This document shows, in pieces, positions 42,822 through 52,919 of a stretch of 64,000 nt of DNA. The stretch's first letter is position 1. Each line of letters starts with the position of its first letter. The translations under genes were made by a program, and so were the position numbers. A model generated the notes under the pieces. It saw only the letters and a program-made list of their open reading frames with translations, was not told the origin of the DNA and ran no database searches. This DNA is from Yersinia hibernica (GTDB lineage: Bacteria; Pseudomonadota; Gammaproteobacteria; Enterobacterales; Enterobacteriaceae): contig NZ_CP032487.1 of assembly GCF_004124235.1 (NCBI RefSeq), positions 4,092,001-4,156,000 on the forward strand, written 5' to 3'.

Positions 42822-44693
42822 TTATAACGTCGTCAATCCGTAACCACGTGGATAGAGTATTTGGCTATCATCAGGCGTTCTAATATCCACAGGTAATTTC
42901 CCATGAGGTTCAGCCAGTACATCTAACTTACCTTTTGGCCCTTGAAATAGTGTTCTTAATCCGCTACGAATATTGGTTTCCAAGCTGTTGCGTACATTAT
43001 TGGTAACATCAAAACCAGTGATACCATAGATGGCAATATTTGCTTTTACATCTGATAAGTAAGCAATATCATAAGGATTTCGACTTGACATCACGACTAA
43101 AGGAATATTGGCTTTATTAGCTTCATCTATAATCCGCTGTGCATTAATAGGATTTAGCTTAAGATTATAGGTAGCAAGAATAATAAAGTTTTGGTCTTCA
43201 ATTTGTTTTGCAATATCTTCAGCGCTTACATTATCTTTATCCAGCTTTATGACTTGGTTTTTAACCAAAAAATTAACGTGAAATTCATTAGCAATATCAT
43301 CAAGATGTTTGGTAATAAGCTCATTGCGGGGTTTCTCGTCGGAGAATACCATGATATTGTTTTGTGGCTTAATTTTATAAGGCAAAACATTATCATTTTT
43401 AATCAGCGTAATAGCCTGTTCAGAAATGAAATTCTCAATATCTTTATGCATTTTTGAAGCGACAACTTTCTCTGCTCTAGCAATATCACGAGGTTCTGGA
43501 GAAATACGTTTATTCAGTTTGGTATAAATGACCCGCTGTGCAGCATCCTCAATACGTTGTTTAAACACAGGATCTTTAGTAGCCTCTGTCTTTAAATAGC
43601 TATAAAGTACATTGAGTTGTTCGATGCTAGTGCTATTTTTTATTGCCATTGGCATTAATACAATATCACTACCCGCTGTAATAGCCTGCTTAATCGACCA
43701 ATTACGATCAAAGTTACTGGTAATAGCCCCCATATCCATTGCATCGGTCAGGATCAGACCATTATATTTGAGTTCATTGCGTAAAATGTCGGTCAGAATA
43801 GGTTTTGATAATGTGGCTGGAGTGCCAATTTTCTCCCCATTAATGTTTGTCAGCATTGAATTGTCAAGGGCTGGCACGACGACATGGGCCGTCATAATTG
43901 CATCAGTAATAGGCATGACTTCTACAAAGGGTTTCAGCTCGACTTGTTGCCATGCCGCTTTATCAATATTAACTGTTGGTAGAGCAAAATGCGTATCCGA
44001 GGTGACATTACCGTGTCCTGGGAAATGTTTTAGTGAAGTGAGCACATTATACTTGTGAATACCGTCAATATAACTGCGCGCTAACTCCCCCACCAGCACC
44101 GGATCATTTGAATAAGATCGGACGCCAATAACAGGGTTATTCTGGTTATTATTAACATCAACTACCGGGCCAAAATTAAAGTTAAAACCCAAGCTAGATA
44201 ATTCATAACCATGCACACTTCCCGCTTGCTGAGCTAATTTTGACGATCCAGTCGCGCCCAACGCCATATTCCCCGGCATTTCAGTTCCAACTCGTAGACG
44301 GGTGACATAGCCCCCCTCTTGGTCTGTACTAATAAACAGAGGGAAATTACTGCGAGCACGCTGCAGATTATTGATTAAATTGACCGTTTGAGCAGTATCA
44401 ATCAGATTCTCTCGAAAAAGAATAATAGAGCCCAAATGATAATCATGAATCATTTTACTGACAGTATCATTTATTTCGACAAATGCTGTTTTATCGCTAT
44501 TCTCATCTTGACTCCAGGAACGAATATCAACCATCAATATTTGCCCAAGTTTTTCTTCAAAACTCATTTTAGAAACGATTTTTTTAGCGGATGCTTGCGG
44601 TGATTGCCACATCTCTTTCAGTTGCGCGTCTGGAATAACATCTGCATAAGTACAGGTGCTAAATAAGAGAATCGCGGGTATTATTTTTTTCAT
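42822..44693 (-). CDS. nagZ: Exported NagZ-type beta-N-acetylglucosaminidase (GH3)
   Basis: A 623-residue, two-domain GH3 enzyme with a signal peptide (residues 1-17, MKKIIPAILLFSTCTYA). It resembles the extracellular Bacillus NagZ (YbbD), not the ~340-residue cytoplasmic NagZ of enterobacteria. Seen motifs are STDQEGG (122-128), KHFPGHGNVTSDTH (222-235, with the catalytic Asp233-His235 dyad) and ILTDAMDMGAI with nucleophile Asp317. A second alpha/beta domain follows from about residue 400. It should remove GlcNAc from the non-reducing end of muropeptides outside the cytoplasm. The ATG at 44693 has a GGAGGAG ribosome binding site and gives a clean signal peptide, so the ATG four codons earlier was rejected. 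Confidence 0.9.
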   Translation of the reverse strand: MKKIIPAILLFSTCTYADVIPDAQLKEMWQSPQASAKKIVSKMSFEEKLGQILMVDIRSWSQDENSDKTAFVEINDTVSKMIHDYHLGSIILFRENLIDTAQTVNLINNLQRARSNFPLFISTDQEGGYVTRLRVGTEMPGNMALGATGSSKLAQQAGSVHGYELSSLGFNFNFGPVVDVNNNQNNPVIGVRSYSNDPVLVGELARSYIDGIHKYNVLTSLKHFPGHGNVTSDTHFALPTVNIDKAAWQQVELKPFVEVMPITDAIMTAHVVVPALDNSMLTNINGEKIGTPATLSKPILTDILRNELKYNGLILTDAMDMGAITSNFDRNWSIKQAITAGSDIVLMPMAIKNSTSIEQLNVLYSYLKTEATKDPVFKQRIEDAAQRVIYTKLNKRISPEPRDIARAEKVVASKMHKDIENFISEQAITLIKNDNVLPYKIKPQNNIMVFSDEKPRNELITKHLDDIANEFHVNFLVKNQVIKLDKDNVSAEDIAKQIEDQNFIILATYNLKLNPINAQRIIDEANKANIPLVVMSSRNPYDIAYLSDVKANIAIYGITGFDVTNNVRNSLETNIRSGLRTLFQGPKGKLDVLAEPHGKLPVDIRTPDDSQILYPRGYGLTTL

Positions 44694-45030
44694 TAACTCC
44701 TCCATTAGTTATGTTTGCCGGGCGATTTTACTTTTTAGCGCACATAATAAAGTGATAATTATCACAGTTGATTGATTCGTCTTTTTGTCCTAAAAGGAAT
44801 AATAACATTTCTTTTCGTGAACTGCATTTCCACAAGCCCGTGGCATAAGGCAATAAGACAAGGAATAATTTTTTTAGCTCTGGAATACTGATTATATAAT
44901 TATCTAATCACCATTAGAGTTTGTAGGTAATTTCCGATGCATGAGGAAAAGGGAAAAAACATAAGGCAAAGAGATAATGAAAATATATCACCCTCATTGC
45001 CTTAGGGGTTATAAACGATAAACTTATATA
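44694..45030 (-). promoter_or_regulatory. nagZ operon promoter region with class II CRP-like site
   Basis: This 337-base gap lies between the murR stop and nagZ. On the minus strand, TGTGA-TAATTA-TCACT (complement of 44751-44766) matches the CRP half-site consensus closely. TAAAAT (complement of 44725-44730) is a good -10. Transcription from near 44717 puts the CRP centre at about -41.5, the classic class II position. The region between 44770 and 44950 is AT-rich with no gene. The murR terminator occupies the far end. Confidence 0.6.
44954..45004 (-). terminator. Intrinsic terminator after murR
   Basis: On the minus strand TAAGGCAA (complement of 44997-45004) pairs with TTGCCTTA (complement of 44962-44969), with a long partly paired loop. 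It is followed by TG and TTTTTT (complement of 44954-44959). It separates murR from the nagZ unit. Confidence 0.75.
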
Positions 45031-45891
45031 TTAATCATCCAGATTGTTTATTGTCATGCTGGCATTCAGAATCAAAGGTTTAGCCATTTCCTTCCGCTGC
45101 TGCATCAGTGCCAGAAATATTAAGTCTGTTAGTGTATTTTGGGCTGTTCTGGAAGATATGGAGGAACTTCTCCACTCATTTTCATCCGAAATACTTTCAA
45201 GGACATAATCTGCAATTTTAGCCAATGGCGAGACTTTACTGCCGGTAATGGCAATAACGGTAGCCCCTTGGGCTTTAGCCACTGTTGCAGCGATTCTCAT
45301 ATCCTTTCTTCGGCCAGTGAAAGAAAGAACAATCTGTACATCTTTTGGTGTGAGGGTCAGTGCGGCGGCAATCTGCACATGAAGATCAGCTTCAACCAAA
45401 GTCATTATGCCTATTTTCTGTAATTTATAACTCAGATCTTTTGCTGTAAGCCCCGACCCCCAGATACCCACTATCTGTACGCGCTGAGCGGTATTAATGA
45501 GCGAAACGACTTGCTGGAAAACTGAAAAATTAATTTTCCGGGTGGTTTCCATAATCGATGCCGTCTTTTCGTGCGCCAGTTTTTGCGCCATTACCATCAA
45601 TGAATCTTCTGACGAAATAGAATTATGCAGCGCTTTATGTGGATAGGATTTGAATAAGTTATTCCTGCTTAATTCTTCACTAATGGCGACTTTTAGTGCT
45701 GGAAAACCTTTCATTCCAATTTTCTGGCTAAATTTTACAATGGCGGATTGGCTGACTCCTGCATCTTCGGCAAACTGGGAGGAGGATATACTCAGTATAG
45801 ATTCCGGATTATCAAGAATATATTTTGCTATTTTTTGCTGATTTTCAGCCAGTTCAGGTAGTAACCAGGTTATTTCATTCAGAATCGACAT
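45031..45891 (-). CDS. murR: MurR/RpiR-family repressor of MurNAc use
   Basis: A 286-residue RpiR-family regulator. An N-terminal helix-turn-helix (residues ~1-77, SSQFAEDAGVSQSAIVKFSQKIG) is followed by a SIS domain (~115-255) that binds phosphosugars. It resembles E. coli MurR, including the C-terminal ENEWRSSSISSRTAQNTLTDL block. MurR represses murQP and is released by MurNAc 6-phosphate. It is transcribed divergently from murQ. The ATG at 45891 is preferred over the TTG one codon earlier. It has GGGGAA upstream. Confidence 0.93.
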   Translation of the reverse strand: MSILNEITWLLPELAENQQKIAKYILDNPESILSISSSQFAEDAGVSQSAIVKFSQKIGMKGFPALKVAISEELSRNNLFKSYPHKALHNSISSEDSLMVMAQKLAHEKTASIMETTRKINFSVFQQVVSLINTAQRVQIVGIWGSGLTAKDLSYKLQKIGIMTLVEADLHVQIAAALTLTPKDVQIVLSFTGRRKDMRIAATVAKAQGATVIAITGSKVSPLAKIADYVLESISDENEWRSSSISSRTAQNTLTDLIFLALMQQRKEMAKPLILNASMTINNLDD

Positions 45892-46119
45892 CAAAGGTTC
45901 CCCGTTAAATACAATAGATTATTCCAGTGCAAGCACCTTTTATGATTAAGGCGTAACTGCATAAATATAATGAAGATAATTTATTTATTTGTTCTGTTTT
46001 ATCTGTACTTATTCCTCATTTCCCCAGTAATTAGAATAGATTTTACCGTGATAAACATCACGTTTAATAAATAAATAATTCCTTAACATCGCCGATAATT
46101 TAAATAAAAGGAAGTCCTC
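45892..46119. promoter_or_regulatory. Divergent murR/murQ control region with CRP-like site
   Basis: CGTGA-TAAACA-TCACG (46047-46062) is a symmetric CRP-like site with one change in each half. A -10 candidate TAACAT lies at 46084-46089. Transcription from about 46096 would put the site at -41.5, class II. A second -10 candidate, GATAAT, lies at 46094-46099. The region is very AT-rich. The MurR operator should be here but I could not single out one palindrome. CRP activation and MurR repression of murQP are known in E. coli. Confidence 0.6.
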
Positions 46120-47028
46120 ATGAAGATTAACCTAAGCTCAATGGTTACGGAAAGCCGAAACCCGGCCAGTGCTCAAATTGATACTCTTTCAGCATTAGAG
46201 ATACTCAAGGTCATCAATAATGAGGATAAAAAAGTCCCTTTCGCGGTGGAAGAAAAGCTCCCCGAGATTGCCAGCGCCGTTGCTCTTATTGCAGAGGCTT
46301 TCGGGCAAGGCGGCAGATTAATTTACTGTGGCGCGGGGACGTCTGGTCGATTGGGGATTTTGGATGCTAGTGAGTGCCCACCAACTTACGGCACCCCACG
46401 AGAAATGGTCGTGGGGCTAATCGCTGGCGGGAATACCGCTATTTTACAGGCAGTTGAAAATGCAGAAGATAGCCGCGAAATGGGCGAGCAAGACCTGCGT
46501 AACCTCAATTTTAATGCCCGCGATGTATTAGTGGGTATTGCCGCCAGCGGCCGCACACCATATGTATTGGGGGCGATGGCCTATGCAAGTAGTGTTGGTG
46601 CGAGTGTAGTGGCCATTTCCTGCAATCAAAACAGTGAGATGAGTAGAGTGGCAGATATTGCCATTGAGCCGCTAGTCGGCCCGGAAGTTGTTACCGGTTC
46701 ATCACGAATGAAAGCGGGAACCGCGCAGAAACTCATCCTGAATATGCTGACAACCGGGGCGATGATCCGCAGTGGGAAGGTGTATAGCAATCTGATGGTG
46801 GATGTTGAGGCAACAAACGCCAAGCTGGTGCAACGTCAGGTGGATATTGTTGTTCAGGCGACGGAGTGTTCCCCTGAGGAGGCGCAAGAGGCGCTCAATC
46901 AATGTAACCGACACTGCAAAACGGCCATTATGATGCTCCTAAGTGGTATGTCTGCTGAGGAAGCTAGCGCTATCCTTAACAAAAACAAGGGATTTATCCG
47001 CAAAGCGCTACAGGAGATTAAAGCATAA
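46120..47028 (+). CDS. murQ: N-acetylmuramic acid 6-phosphate etherase
   Basis: MurQ cleaves the lactyl ether of MurNAc-6-phosphate, giving GlcNAc-6-phosphate and D-lactate, in the cytoplasm. The 302-residue SIS-domain protein has [20 protein letters not shown] (residues 69-88, with catalytic Glu85) and [10 protein letters not shown] (111-120, catalytic Glu near 116). [14 protein letters not shown] and [10 protein letters not shown] follow. AAGGAAG precedes the ATG. murP begins 2 bases after its stop, so the two form one operon. Confidence 0.96.
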   Translation: MKINLSSMVTESRNPASAQIDTLSALEILKVINNEDKKVPFAVEEKLPEIASAVALIAEAFGQGGRLIYCGAGTSGRLGILDASECPPTYGTPREMVVGLIAGGNTAILQAVENAEDSREMGEQDLRNLNFNARDVLVGIAASGRTPYVLGAMAYASSVGASVVAISCNQNSEMSRVADIAIEPLVGPEVVTGSSRMKAGTAQKLILNMLTTGAMIRSGKVYSNLMVDVEATNAKLVQRQVDIVVQATECSPEEAQEALNQCNRHCKTAIMMLLSGMSAEEASAILNKNKGFIRKALQEIKA

Positions 47029-47030
47029 CC

Positions 47031-48482
47031 ATGGCGAAAATAACGGACAGCACGATAGACCAAATTTTGCTCTTCATTGGCGGTCGACACAATATCATCG
47101 TCTGCGGAAACTGCATGACGCGGCTTCGCCTCACCTTAAAAGACCGAGAACTCATCCAGCACGGAGACCTGAAAAAAATCCCTGGTGTTATGGGGGTAGT
47201 CAATGGTGATGACCAACTGCAAATCATTCTTGGGCCAGGCAAGGCCCAGACTGCCAGCGAGATGATGAACAAGGTATTGAGTTCTGAACCGCAGCAGGGG
47301 CATGAAACTGCTCAGGATGTTGATTTGCAAGCACTGGCGAGCCAGAAAAAACAGCAAATGAAAGCGAAACAACAAAGTGCTGTTCATAATTTTCTGACCA
47401 AATTCGCCACCATCTTTACCCCATTGATTCCCGGATTTATTGCCGCAGGGCTGCTGCTGGGGATAGCAACACTGCTCCAGCAAACACTGGCATTGGATGG
47501 CGTTGTTCAGTCGCCATGGTTAGCAGCACTGATTGCTTACATGAAAGTATTTAGCATCGGTTTGTTCACATTCCTGAGCATTCTGATTGGCTTTAATACA
47601 CAAAAAGCCTTTGGCGGGACCGGGGTTAACGGCGCAATTATTGCGTCGCTCTTTATTTTACGCTACGTGCCCGAGGGGACTGTCGGCTACTACGGCGGCA
47701 TGGAAAATTTCTTTGGCCTGGTCATTGACCCACGCGGCAATATCATCGGGGTGCTATTGGCCTGTATGTTGGGCGCTTGGATTGAGCGGCAAGTGCGCCG
47801 TTTTATCCCTGATAATCTGGATATGATTCTGACATCGGCGATAACCTTACTCATTACCGGTGCCATCACATTCGTTGTCATCATGCCGGTCGGTGGCGAG
47901 CTGTTTAAGGGCATGTCATGGCTGTTTATGCATTTGAATGGCAACCCATTTGGCACCGCTATTCTGGCAGGATTATTCCTCATTGCCGTGGTATTTGGTA
48001 TTCACCAAGGATTTGTGCCGGTCTATTTCGCCTTGATGGATGCGCAAGGATTTAACTCACTATTTCCCATTCTGGCGATGGCGGGTGCGGGTCAGGTCGG
48101 GGCAGCGCTGGCGCTTTATGCCCGCTCGCCACAAGGTTCTGTGCTGCGCACGCAGATTAAAGGGGCCATATTCCCGGGGTTACTGGGGATTGGAGAGCCA
48201 CTGATTTATGGCGTAACCTTACCGCGCCTGAAACCTTTTATTACCGCTTGTGTCGGCGGTGCAGTCGGCGGCTTCTTTATTGGTCTGGTCGCCTGGCTGG
48301 GGCTGCCAGTTGGGCTGAATACGGTGTTTGGCCCCTCCGGGTTGGTGTCGATTCCATTGATGACCTCAGCCCAAGGGATTTTCGCCGGGATGCTGGTGTA
48401 TGTGGCAGGTTTGCTTATCTCATATATTGCCGGCTTTATCCTGACTTGGTTTTTCGGCCACAAAGATATCGATTTAAGTTAA
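47031..48482 (+). CDS. murP: PTS N-acetylmuramic acid transporter, EIIBC component
   Basis: MurP imports MurNAc across the inner membrane and phosphorylates it at O6. The 483-residue protein has an N-terminal EIIB domain with the phosphocysteine motif CGNCMTRLR (Cys28), a Gln/Lys-rich linker (~90-115), and an EIIC membrane domain with about ten segments, including [14 protein letters not shown] and [17 protein letters not shown]. There is no EIIA domain, so it would use the glucose EIIA (Crr), as E. coli MurP does. It ends at a terminator shared with convergent glsA. Confidence 0.95.
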   Translation: MAKITDSTIDQILLFIGGRHNIIVCGNCMTRLRLTLKDRELIQHGDLKKIPGVMGVVNGDDQLQIILGPGKAQTASEMMNKVLSSEPQQGHETAQDVDLQALASQKKQQMKAKQQSAVHNFLTKFATIFTPLIPGFIAAGLLLGIATLLQQTLALDGVVQSPWLAALIAYMKVFSIGLFTFLSILIGFNTQKAFGGTGVNGAIIASLFILRYVPEGTVGYYGGMENFFGLVIDPRGNIIGVLLACMLGAWIERQVRRFIPDNLDMILTSAITLLITGAITFVVIMPVGGELFKGMSWLFMHLNGNPFGTAILAGLFLIAVVFGIHQGFVPVYFALMDAQGFNSLFPILAMAGAGQVGAALALYARSPQGSVLRTQIKGAIFPGLLGIGEPLIYGVTLPRLKPFITACVGGAVGGFFIGLVAWLGLPVGLNTVFGPSGLVSIPLMTSAQGIFAGMLVYVAGLLISYIAGFILTWFFGHKDIDLS

Positions 48483-48499
48483 TTTGCCACTAACCATGT

Positions 48500-48520
48500 T
48501 GGCCCTGCCTGGCAGGGCCA
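48500..48520. terminator. Terminator hairpin between murP and glsA
   Basis: TGGCCCTGCC and GGCAGGGCCA form a near-perfect 10-base-pair stem in the 45-base gap between the two convergent stops. It is followed by TTTATG on the plus strand. It is the boundary between the muramic-acid and acid-resistance modules. Confidence 0.75.
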
Positions 48521-48527
48521 TTTATGA

Positions 48528-49466
48528 CTAACGGCTTTTATATAAGTTATATCCTAACTGCTGAGCCACCGACGCCACCATTTTTTGCCCACGGACACTA
48601 TTGCCAACCGGGTCAAGTGGCGGTGAAAAGGCCGCAATCCCCATGATACCCGGAACCACCGCCAATATTCCCCCGCCCACACCACTTTTCCCCGGCAACC
48701 CTACGGTATATGCCCAGTCGCCCGAACTACCATACAGCCCCTCCATGGTCATTTCAGCCAAAATAAACGGCGTATTGGTGGCGGTTAATACCCGTTTTTT
48801 AGTCACAGGATTTATGCCGCCTGCAGCAAACGTTGCCCCCATGGTTGCCAGTTCAATGGTATTGAGCAATGTTGAGCACTGACGGGTATAAACATCACAG
48901 GCCTCCATAGGATCGCAATACATGGTTTGAGCCGAATAAAGCAGCCATGCAATCGCCCGATTGTGAAAATTGGTCGTTTGTTCGGAATGATTAACCTCAT
49001 CCGACAGTGCAATCGGCGCTCCTACTAACTGTTGTTGCATATCCAGAATACGCGCCCAGCGCTCCTCCCGGCTGCTAGCTTTAATCGCACTCACGGTCGA
49101 CATCGCCCCTGCATTCACCAGCGGTGACAATGGCTTACCATTATGCAGTTCCAAGGCAATCACCGAGTTAAACGGCAAACCCGTCGGATCTGCACCGATT
49201 TTGTCTTGCACTGCTTGCGGGCCAATATCCTCTAATGCCAGAGCCAGAGAGCACACTTTCGAAATGGACTCCAAGGCAAAGCGAAAATCAGCATCACCTT
49301 GCGAAATAATATCGCCATCAACAGTGACAATGGCCACCGCGGCCAACTGGCTGGGAACACTGGCCAGATAGGGAATGTAGCTGGCATTCTCCCCTCCAGC
49401 GAGGGTGGAATATTGCGAATATGCATCCTTAACAACTTGATTCAGGCGAGCTAGGTCAATAGTCAT
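48528..49466 (-). CDS. glsA: Glutaminase
   Basis: GlsA hydrolyses glutamine to glutamate and ammonia. The 312-residue protein has the serine beta-lactamase-like fold with the S-x-x-K motif in FALESISK (Ser67, Lys70), the LVNAGAMSTV loop and the C-terminal GKSGVGGGILAVVPG. GGAGT precedes the ATG. It lies downstream of gadB and gadC on the same strand. Ammonia release by glutaminase (YbaS in E. coli) is a known glutamine-dependent acid-resistance mechanism, and its product glutamate feeds GadB. Confidence 0.95.
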   Translation of the reverse strand: MTIDLARLNQVVKDAYSQYSTLAGGENASYIPYLASVPSQLAAVAIVTVDGDIISQGDADFRFALESISKVCSLALALEDIGPQAVQDKIGADPTGLPFNSVIALELHNGKPLSPLVNAGAMSTVSAIKASSREERWARILDMQQQLVGAPIALSDEVNHSEQTTNFHNRAIAWLLYSAQTMYCDPMEACDVYTRQCSTLLNTIELATMGATFAAGGINPVTKKRVLTATNTPFILAEMTMEGLYGSSGDWAYTVGLPGKSGVGGGILAVVPGIMGIAAFSPPLDPVGNSVRGQKMVASVAQQLGYNLYKSR

Positions 49467-49534
49467 AATACTGACTCCAACACTTAATATGATGAAGCAG
49501 GGGGCCGAAGCCGCCCTGCATGTAAGGGAGGATG

Positions 49535-51109
49535 TTAACTTTTCGGTGTACCCGCAGATGCGGCTTTATTTGCCGCCGCAGCGGTCACCTCACCGGTATG
49601 TATCGCCGAAGTGCTCGGGATCCCCGGATGACCATTTTCCGCTTGCCAAGTAAATGGGGCAAAATCACTATTAGCATCACGCCAGTGAGGTTTGCGGACG
49701 ATATAAATCAAGAATGGCAATATGACGAAGAACAATGTGGCGGCAATCAAAATGCCAACATATTCTGTTGGGCTACCCACCGAAATTTGGCTGGGTGGAA
49801 TAAAGCTGAATACGAAAGCCAAGATTGAGCCAATAAGCCCTGCGCCACCAATAATCCACATACCAATCGTCCCACCGGGAATATGATAAGGGCGTGGGCG
49901 ATTCGGCTGGCTATAACGCAAATAAATCGCGGAGCCGAACATCAACATATACATGATAAGGTACAAGATAACGGTCAATTGACTCATTATTTGATATGCC
50001 GCCTGCACGGAAGGTAGCACCACAAATAATATCGCTAACAAGGAAACTAGCAGCGCCTGTAGCAATAAAATGTGGGTCGCCATGCCATTCTTATTGGTAT
50101 GTTGCCACCAACGCGGTAAATAACCCGCCTTAGCCACAACCAACAGCCCAGAAGACGGGCCAGCAACCCAAGTCACGACACCGGCCAAGACCCCAATAGC
50201 CAAGGCAAAAGCGACAACTGGCCCCAGCCATTCCACATGCGCCCACTTAAACATATCGTCGTAGGCAACCAACAAACTTTGGGTCAGGCTAATATCAGAT
50301 TGTGGAATAATAAAGGCAATCGCCAAAGTTCCTAGCACGAAAATAAGCACAGTCCCCACGGCTGATAACATGATGGCAATGGGGTAATTTCTATTAGGGT
50401 TATCCACGTCTTTAACATGGATGGCATTCATCTCCATCCCGGCGTAGAACAAGAAAATACTCGCTGCCAGCACCACATTATCAAAGTTAGTAAAATCAGG
50501 AATGGCCTGATCCCAGGCTAATTCTATTTGCGGTGCACCACCGCCAATAAGGTAAGAAAAACCCAACACAATCAAAATAACGGCTGGAATAATGGTACCG
50601 ATAATACCGCCCCATTTTGAAACTTTGGCGAAAGTATCTACCCCTTTAAAGGCAATAAAGGTGGCTAGCCAATAAATAAATAACACTATTCCTAATACAA
50701 AGAATTTATTGGCAGACAGGGCCTCGTCCCATCGTTGTTCCGGGCCAATAAAGGCCAGTGAGACAGCAGCAAATGTCAGTGCGGTTGGAAACCACACTGT
50801 CACTTCAACCCACAGCATAAACATGGCGAGAAAAGCTAAACGGGGGCCAAAGGCTTCGCCAACCCAGCGAAATACCCCGCCTTTCTCAGGCCAACCGGTG
50901 GCCAGTTCTGCCGCCACCAATGATACTGGGATTAAGAAAAATACTGCGGCAAAAAGATAGTAGAAAATAGAACTCAGACCATATTCAGCTTCTGCGGGTA
51001 ATCCCCTGAGGCTAACAACGGCCACGATATTCATAATTGCCAGTGTAGCGATACTCAGTTTTTTTACTGGAGCCGCAGGTTTACCGGTACCGGAGACATT
51101 ATTCGACAT
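49535..51109 (-). CDS. gadC: Glutamate/gamma-aminobutyrate antiporter GadC
   Basis: GadC exchanges external glutamate (or glutamine) for internal GABA and so removes protons with GadB. The 524-residue inner-membrane protein has 12 hydrophobic segments of the APC fold, beginning LSIATLAIMNIVAVVSLRGL. It has a long cytoplasmic C-terminal tail (from ~465), corresponding to the pH-sensing plug of E. coli GadC, extended by an Ala/Thr-rich end. It is 73 bases after gadB and 68 before glsA. Confidence 0.95.
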   Translation of the reverse strand: MSNNVSGTGKPAAPVKKLSIATLAIMNIVAVVSLRGLPAEAEYGLSSIFYYLFAAVFFLIPVSLVAAELATGWPEKGGVFRWVGEAFGPRLAFLAMFMLWVEVTVWFPTALTFAAVSLAFIGPEQRWDEALSANKFFVLGIVLFIYWLATFIAFKGVDTFAKVSKWGGIIGTIIPAVILIVLGFSYLIGGGAPQIELAWDQAIPDFTNFDNVVLAASIFLFYAGMEMNAIHVKDVDNPNRNYPIAIMLSAVGTVLIFVLGTLAIAFIIPQSDISLTQSLLVAYDDMFKWAHVEWLGPVVAFALAIGVLAGVVTWVAGPSSGLLVVAKAGYLPRWWQHTNKNGMATHILLLQALLVSLLAILFVVLPSVQAAYQIMSQLTVILYLIMYMLMFGSAIYLRYSQPNRPRPYHIPGGTIGMWIIGGAGLIGSILAFVFSFIPPSQISVGSPTEYVGILIAATLFFVILPFLIYIVRKPHWRDANSDFAPFTWQAENGHPGIPSTSAIHTGEVTAAAANKAASAGTPKS

Positions 51110-51182
51110 AATTTATCTACCTTATTCACGGGCATGACGCCACCTTGAAGGTTAATAATCAGAATAAAAATCACTATCCAGT

Positions 51183-52583
51183 TTAGGTATGACTAAAACT
51201 ATTCTGGCTCGCCTCGCCCCCAAGGGATGGATGCTCACTCAGGTATTTCAGTGAAGTTTTAAAATCATCGATTAATAACCCCGCGAAATCCATCTCGAAT
51301 CCGCGACGGCACATGATGCGCATCACCACGACATCAGACATCTTTCCGCTTAGGGTAAATGCTGGAACTTGCCAACCACGCAGTCTCAGGCGCTCAGAAA
51401 GGTCATATAGGGTATACCCGACTTTAGCCCCTTCTTTGATACGGAAACAAATCGCAGGAATACCCTGCTGTGGGCCACCACTACAATAGAATTCATAGGG
51501 CCCCAATGGGGCAATCTCTTTAGCCAAAAATTCTGCCACCTGATAGCAGGCACTTTGTACTTTGGTATAACCCTCACGCCCTAAACGTATAAATTCATAG
51601 TATTGGGAAATAACTTGCCCTGCCGGACGCGAGAAGTTAATCGCAAAAGTGCCAACTTGGCCGCCAAGATAATCAACATTAAATATCAACTCTTCAGGTA
51701 AAGCCGCGGCATCACGCCAGATAACCCAACCACATCCCAAAGGTGCTAGCCCAAATTTATGCCCGGAAGTACTGATTGATTTCACCCGTGGTAAACGGAA
51801 ATCCCACTCAATATCGGGCGCAACAAAGGGGGCCAAAAAGCCGCCACTCGCCGCATCAATATGCATATCAATATCAAGACCGGTATCTTTTTGCAGTTTA
51901 TCCAATGCGTCATGCAAAGGTTTTGGTAACTCATAATTGCCGGTGTAAGTCACCCCAAAAGTGGGGACGACGCCAATGGTATTTTCATCACACGCTTCAA
52001 TCATCCGCTGTGGATCCATAAATAGCTGCCCGGGAATCATCGGAATTTCACGAATTTCGACATCCCAATAACGAGCAAACTTATGCCAGCAAACTTGCAC
52101 CGGGCCACAGACAAAATTTGGTTTATCAAAAGGTTTACCAGCGGCTTTCATTTTTTTGCGCCAGCGCCACTTCATGGCCATGCCACCTAGCATGCAAGCT
52201 TCTGAAGAACCAATAGTATTCGTGCCAACCCCTTGCCCATCCTTTTGTCGCGGAGCATTCCACAAGTCAGCCATCATATTGACACAGCGCATATCTATCG
52301 CCGCTGACTGCGGATATTCCTCGTTATCAATCCAGTTTTTATTTATCGAAAGATCCATCAGTTTGTGGACATTATCGTCATCCCACGTCTGACAGAATGT
52401 GGCGAGGTTTTGTCGCGCATTTCCATCAAGCAATAGCTCATCACTTATGATTTGAAAGGCGATATCCTCACGCATTTCCTCTTTAGGAAAATATTTGTTT
52501 TCTGAAATATTACGAATCGCTTGAGAACCAAAACGAGAGTCTAATAAAGTTGAGCGAGAGTCATCCAAAATTTTTTTAGTCAT
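51183..52583 (-). CDS. gadB: Glutamate decarboxylase
   Basis: GadB converts glutamate to GABA and CO2, consuming a proton. The 466-residue protein equals the E. coli length and has the PLP-dependent fold. [18 protein letters not shown] holds the PLP-binding Lys (about residue 276), and [12 protein letters not shown] holds the Asp that contacts the cofactor. The C-terminal end (SFSHT) keeps the penultimate His that controls the pH switch in E. coli GadB. The start has GGGGAAGGA. It is the first gene of gadB-gadC-glsA. Confidence 0.97.
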   Translation of the reverse strand: MTKKILDDSRSTLLDSRFGSQAIRNISENKYFPKEEMREDIAFQIISDELLLDGNARQNLATFCQTWDDDNVHKLMDLSINKNWIDNEEYPQSAAIDMRCVNMMADLWNAPRQKDGQGVGTNTIGSSEACMLGGMAMKWRWRKKMKAAGKPFDKPNFVCGPVQVCWHKFARYWDVEIREIPMIPGQLFMDPQRMIEACDENTIGVVPTFGVTYTGNYELPKPLHDALDKLQKDTGLDIDMHIDAASGGFLAPFVAPDIEWDFRLPRVKSISTSGHKFGLAPLGCGWVIWRDAAALPEELIFNVDYLGGQVGTFAINFSRPAGQVISQYYEFIRLGREGYTKVQSACYQVAEFLAKEIAPLGPYEFYCSGGPQQGIPAICFRIKEGAKVGYTLYDLSERLRLRGWQVPAFTLSGKMSDVVVMRIMCRRGFEMDFAGLLIDDFKTSLKYLSEHPSLGGEASQNSFSHT

Positions 52584-52919
52584 TTCCTTCCCCTATCCTA
52601 ATTGAGATAAACGATCAATTAAAAGCAAGTAAAATCAAATAACTATAGAAATTGAGATTATTATTGAAGTTGCCCAGCAAAGAAAAATACCTCGCCAAAG
52701 CACTGTTATGATTTCACATGCTCATAAAAAGTTAGCACTGGAAAAAAATTGTGCCACTACAAATACCAATATGTTTGTTTTTAGGGGTAAATGTTTATTG
52801 TATTACTTGTTTCCTATTTTCTATTTATTTGGAAATTTATTAGCAATTAATTGCGTAATATATTTCTCATTTTCCGTAATTCAGATTGCATCAATTAAGT
52901 GATTTTCACCGCCAATACT
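52584..52919. promoter_or_regulatory. AT-rich region upstream of gadB
   Basis: This 336-base gap between the hxlR-type gene stop and gadB should contain the gadB promoter. A TATAGT (complement of 52642-52647) is a possible -10, with a poor -35. The stretch is strongly AT-rich, as is usual for silenced, H-NS-bound acid-resistance promoters. No gad box or GadE-like site could be assigned. No gene is supported. Confidence 0.35.

Noticed and set aside
42822..44705. Lipoprotein signal on NagZ (FSTC near residue 14)
   Set aside because: The residue before Cys is Thr, outside the usual Gly/Ala/Ser, so an ordinary signal peptide cut after TYA is more likely.
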